A stretch of 64,000 bases of DNA from Nocardioides abyssi (GTDB lineage Bacteria > Actinomycetota > Actinomycetes > Propionibacteriales > Nocardioidaceae). The translations under genes and the position numbers were made by a program. This document shows, piece after piece, positions 62,746 through 64,000 of this stretch. Under the pieces are notes generated by a model. It did no database searches. It had not been told where the DNA came from and was given only the letters and a program-made list of their open reading frames with translations. Location of the stretch: assembly GCF_030412915.1 (NCBI RefSeq), contig NZ_JAUHJR010000003.1:248001-312000 (forward strand). Direction: 5' to 3'. Each line of letters begins with the position of its first letter. Position 1 is the stretch's first letter.

Positions 62746-63488
62746 GCACCGGACCCGCCCGCCGGGACCCCTTCGACCTCACCGGCGACGTGGCGCTCGT
62801 CGTCGGCGCCGCCGCCGGCGGGCTCGGTGAGCGCGCCGCCCGGGCGCTGGCCGCCCGCGGCGCCACGGTCGTCACCGCCGACCTCGACCCCACCGACGTG
62901 GACCACCGCGTCGACGTCACCGACGAGGCCTCGGTCGATGCCGTGGTCGAGCGCGTGCTCGCCGACCACGGCCGGCTCGACGTGCTCGTGAACGCCGCCG
63001 GGCTGATGCTGCGCAAGCCCTACGACGAGACCACGCCCGCGGAGTTCGAGCGGGTCGTCGCGGTCAACCTGACCGGCACCTGGTTGGTCGACCGGGCGGC
63101 CGGCCGCGTGATGGCGGCTGCCGGGCGGGGACGCATCGTCAACCTCACCACCGTCTACGCCGAGCGCGTCGGACCGGTGCCGGAGTCGGCGTACTACGCC
63201 TCCAAGGCCGGGGTCGTGAACGTGACCCGGGCCCTGGCCGCCGAGCTCGGCCCGCACGGGGTGAGCGTCAACTGCCTGGCCCCCGGCGTCTTCTACCCCA
63301 CCAAGATGACCGCCCCGCTGGGCGCCGACCCCGAGCGGCTCGAGTGGTTCGCGCAGCGCACGATGCTCGGCCGCCTCGGCGACCCGGACGTGGACCTCGA
63401 CGGCCCGCTGCTGCTGCTCGCCTCGCCGGCCGCGTCCTACGTCACCGGCCAGGTCGTCTACGTCGACGGCGGCTGGTCCGCCTGGTGA
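62742..63488 (+). CDS. Short-chain dehydrogenase/reductase
   Basis: 248 residues, classical SDR. Cofactor loop VGAAAGGLGERAA (a variant of TGxxxGxG), LVNAAG, and catalytic YYASK (Y151, K155) with T136/T137 in the usual serine position (NLTTVYAE). VYVDGGWSAW ends the chain as in many SDRs. It probably interconverts an alcohol and ketone with the FAD protein's product. GTG 62742 overlaps the previous stop as GTGA. Confidence 0.9.
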   Translation: MSTGPARRDPFDLTGDVALVVGAAAGGLGERAARALAARGATVVTADLDPTDVDHRVDVTDEASVDAVVERVLADHGRLDVLVNAAGLMLRKPYDETTPAEFERVVAVNLTGTWLVDRAAGRVMAAAGRGRIVNLTTVYAERVGPVPESAYYASKAGVVNVTRALAAELGPHGVSVNCLAPGVFYPTKMTAPLGADPERLEWFAQRTMLGRLGDPDVDLDGPLLLLASPAASYVTGQVVYVDGGWSAW

Positions 63489-63556
63489 CGAGCGCCCGAC
63501 CGACCCTCCCGACATCCCCGCCCAGACCCATGCCGAAGACCCGGAAGAGGAACCCG

Positions 63557-64000
63557 ATGACCCACCCCCGCAAGGCCCTGCTGCTGCTCGACTACCAGGT
63601 CGCGCTGTGCGAGGAGGGCCCGCACCTGCGGATGCCTCCGCTCGCCGCCCAGGTCGCCGAGCGCGACGTGCTCGCGACCGCCGAGAAGGTGCTCGGCTCC
63701 GCCCGGGACGCCGGCTGGCTCGTCGTCCACGTCCGGCTCGCCTTCGACCCCAGCTACGTGCTGCGGACCAACCGCCTGGCCCGCTTCGACGCCTACCCCG
63801 ACCAGCGGGCGATGCTCGCGGACTCCCCCGAGGCGCAGATCGTCAAGGCGCTCGCGCCGCTGCCGGGCGAGCCGGTCGTCGACAAGGGCTGTGTCGACCC
63901 GTTCGTCGGCACACCGCTGCTCTCGGTGCTCGCGGCCGAGGGCGTCGGCGAGGTCGTGCTCGGCGGTGTCGCGACCAACCTCGTCGTCGAGTCCGCCGCC
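63557..64000 (+). CDS. Isochorismatase-family hydrolase, partial, lacking the usual cysteine
   Basis: 148 residues seen; the gene runs beyond the window. KALLLLDYQVALCEEGPHLR has D12, VDKGCVDPF has K110, and GGVATNLVVESAA has the cis-peptide loop. In amidases of this family a cysteine follows the loop; here V143 stands there, so catalysis may resemble the acid-only isochorismatase type or be lost. Such hydrolases act on amides or ethers in catabolic routes. The ATG at 63557 is preceded by GAAGAGGAA. Confidence 0.8.
   Translation, partial: MTHPRKALLLLDYQVALCEEGPHLRMPPLAAQVAERDVLATAEKVLGSARDAGWLVVHVRLAFDPSYVLRTNRLARFDAYPDQRAMLADSPEAQIVKALAPLPGEPVVDKGCVDPFVGTPLLSVLAAEGVGEVVLGGVATNLVVESAA

Overview
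The window is very GC-rich DNA with dense, often overlapping genes, frequent GTG starts and an order of housekeeping genes typical of Actinobacteria (gcvT, pepA, lpd, sucB, a TIGR01777 epimerase, lipB, lipA, a DUF4191 protein, an RDD protein, glnA). That order matches the Mycobacterium tuberculosis block around Rv2211c-Rv2220. Protein style (DUF222/HNH protein, SigE-like/propeller fusion, MerR-PP2C) suggests a Nocardioidaceae-like organism, but the genus is an inference.

Layout. 1-8142: surface-polysaccharide locus, with the end of a probable glycosyltransferase, a GH26-like glycosidase and a five-gene minus-strand operon (chain-length/kinase-like protein, flippase, sulfotransferase, methyltransferase, APH-like kinase), mostly joined by 4-nt overlaps. 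8143-11737: a LuxR-type response regulator, a degenerate regulator and a SigE-like membrane propeller protein. 11760-27492: the core block for glycine cleavage, peptidase, 2-oxoacid dehydrogenase and lipoate synthesis, interspersed with a MerR-PP2C fusion, a DUF222-HNH gene beside tandem repeats, an ABC exporter and small enzymes. 28369-33480: a 5.1-kb transposon with 21-bp perfect inverted repeats and a 9-bp target duplication, inserted in the loop of a bidirectional terminator between the DUF4191 gene and a lipoprotein gene. It carries an unusual zinc-ribbon/DDE transposase candidate, a translationally coupled DEDDh exonuclease, and a cadmium cargo (CmtR sensor plus CadD-like transporter).

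33514-41402: lipoprotein, RDD protein, glutamine synthetase with a GlnR-like box, small stress/membrane proteins, GAF and cupin proteins, a decayed ABC/TetR pair and an orphan histidine kinase. 41529-64000: a large catabolic region for an aromatic (possibly polycyclic or heterocyclic) substrate. It has the lower meta-cleavage genes (hydratase, acetaldehyde dehydrogenase, aldolase), a flavin reductase fused to an IclR-type effector domain, an extradiol dioxygenase, two HsaA-like monooxygenases, a C-C hydrolase, an RbsABC-type importer, two MFS transporters, a tandem double-TetR regulator, an IclR regulator, and a second arm (ICL/PEP-mutase family, FAD dehydrogenase, SDR, isochorismatase-like) cut by the window end. 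Three copies of one 18-bp palindrome (two upstream of the iclR gene, one upstream of the monooxygenase/dioxygenase operon) suggest that the IclR protein controls the pathway.

The most novel item is the 28369-33480 element. Other points are the leaderless promoter set shared by the core genes, the reductase-IclR fusion, the double TetR and the catabolic operator set. No rRNA, tRNA or CRISPR was seen.
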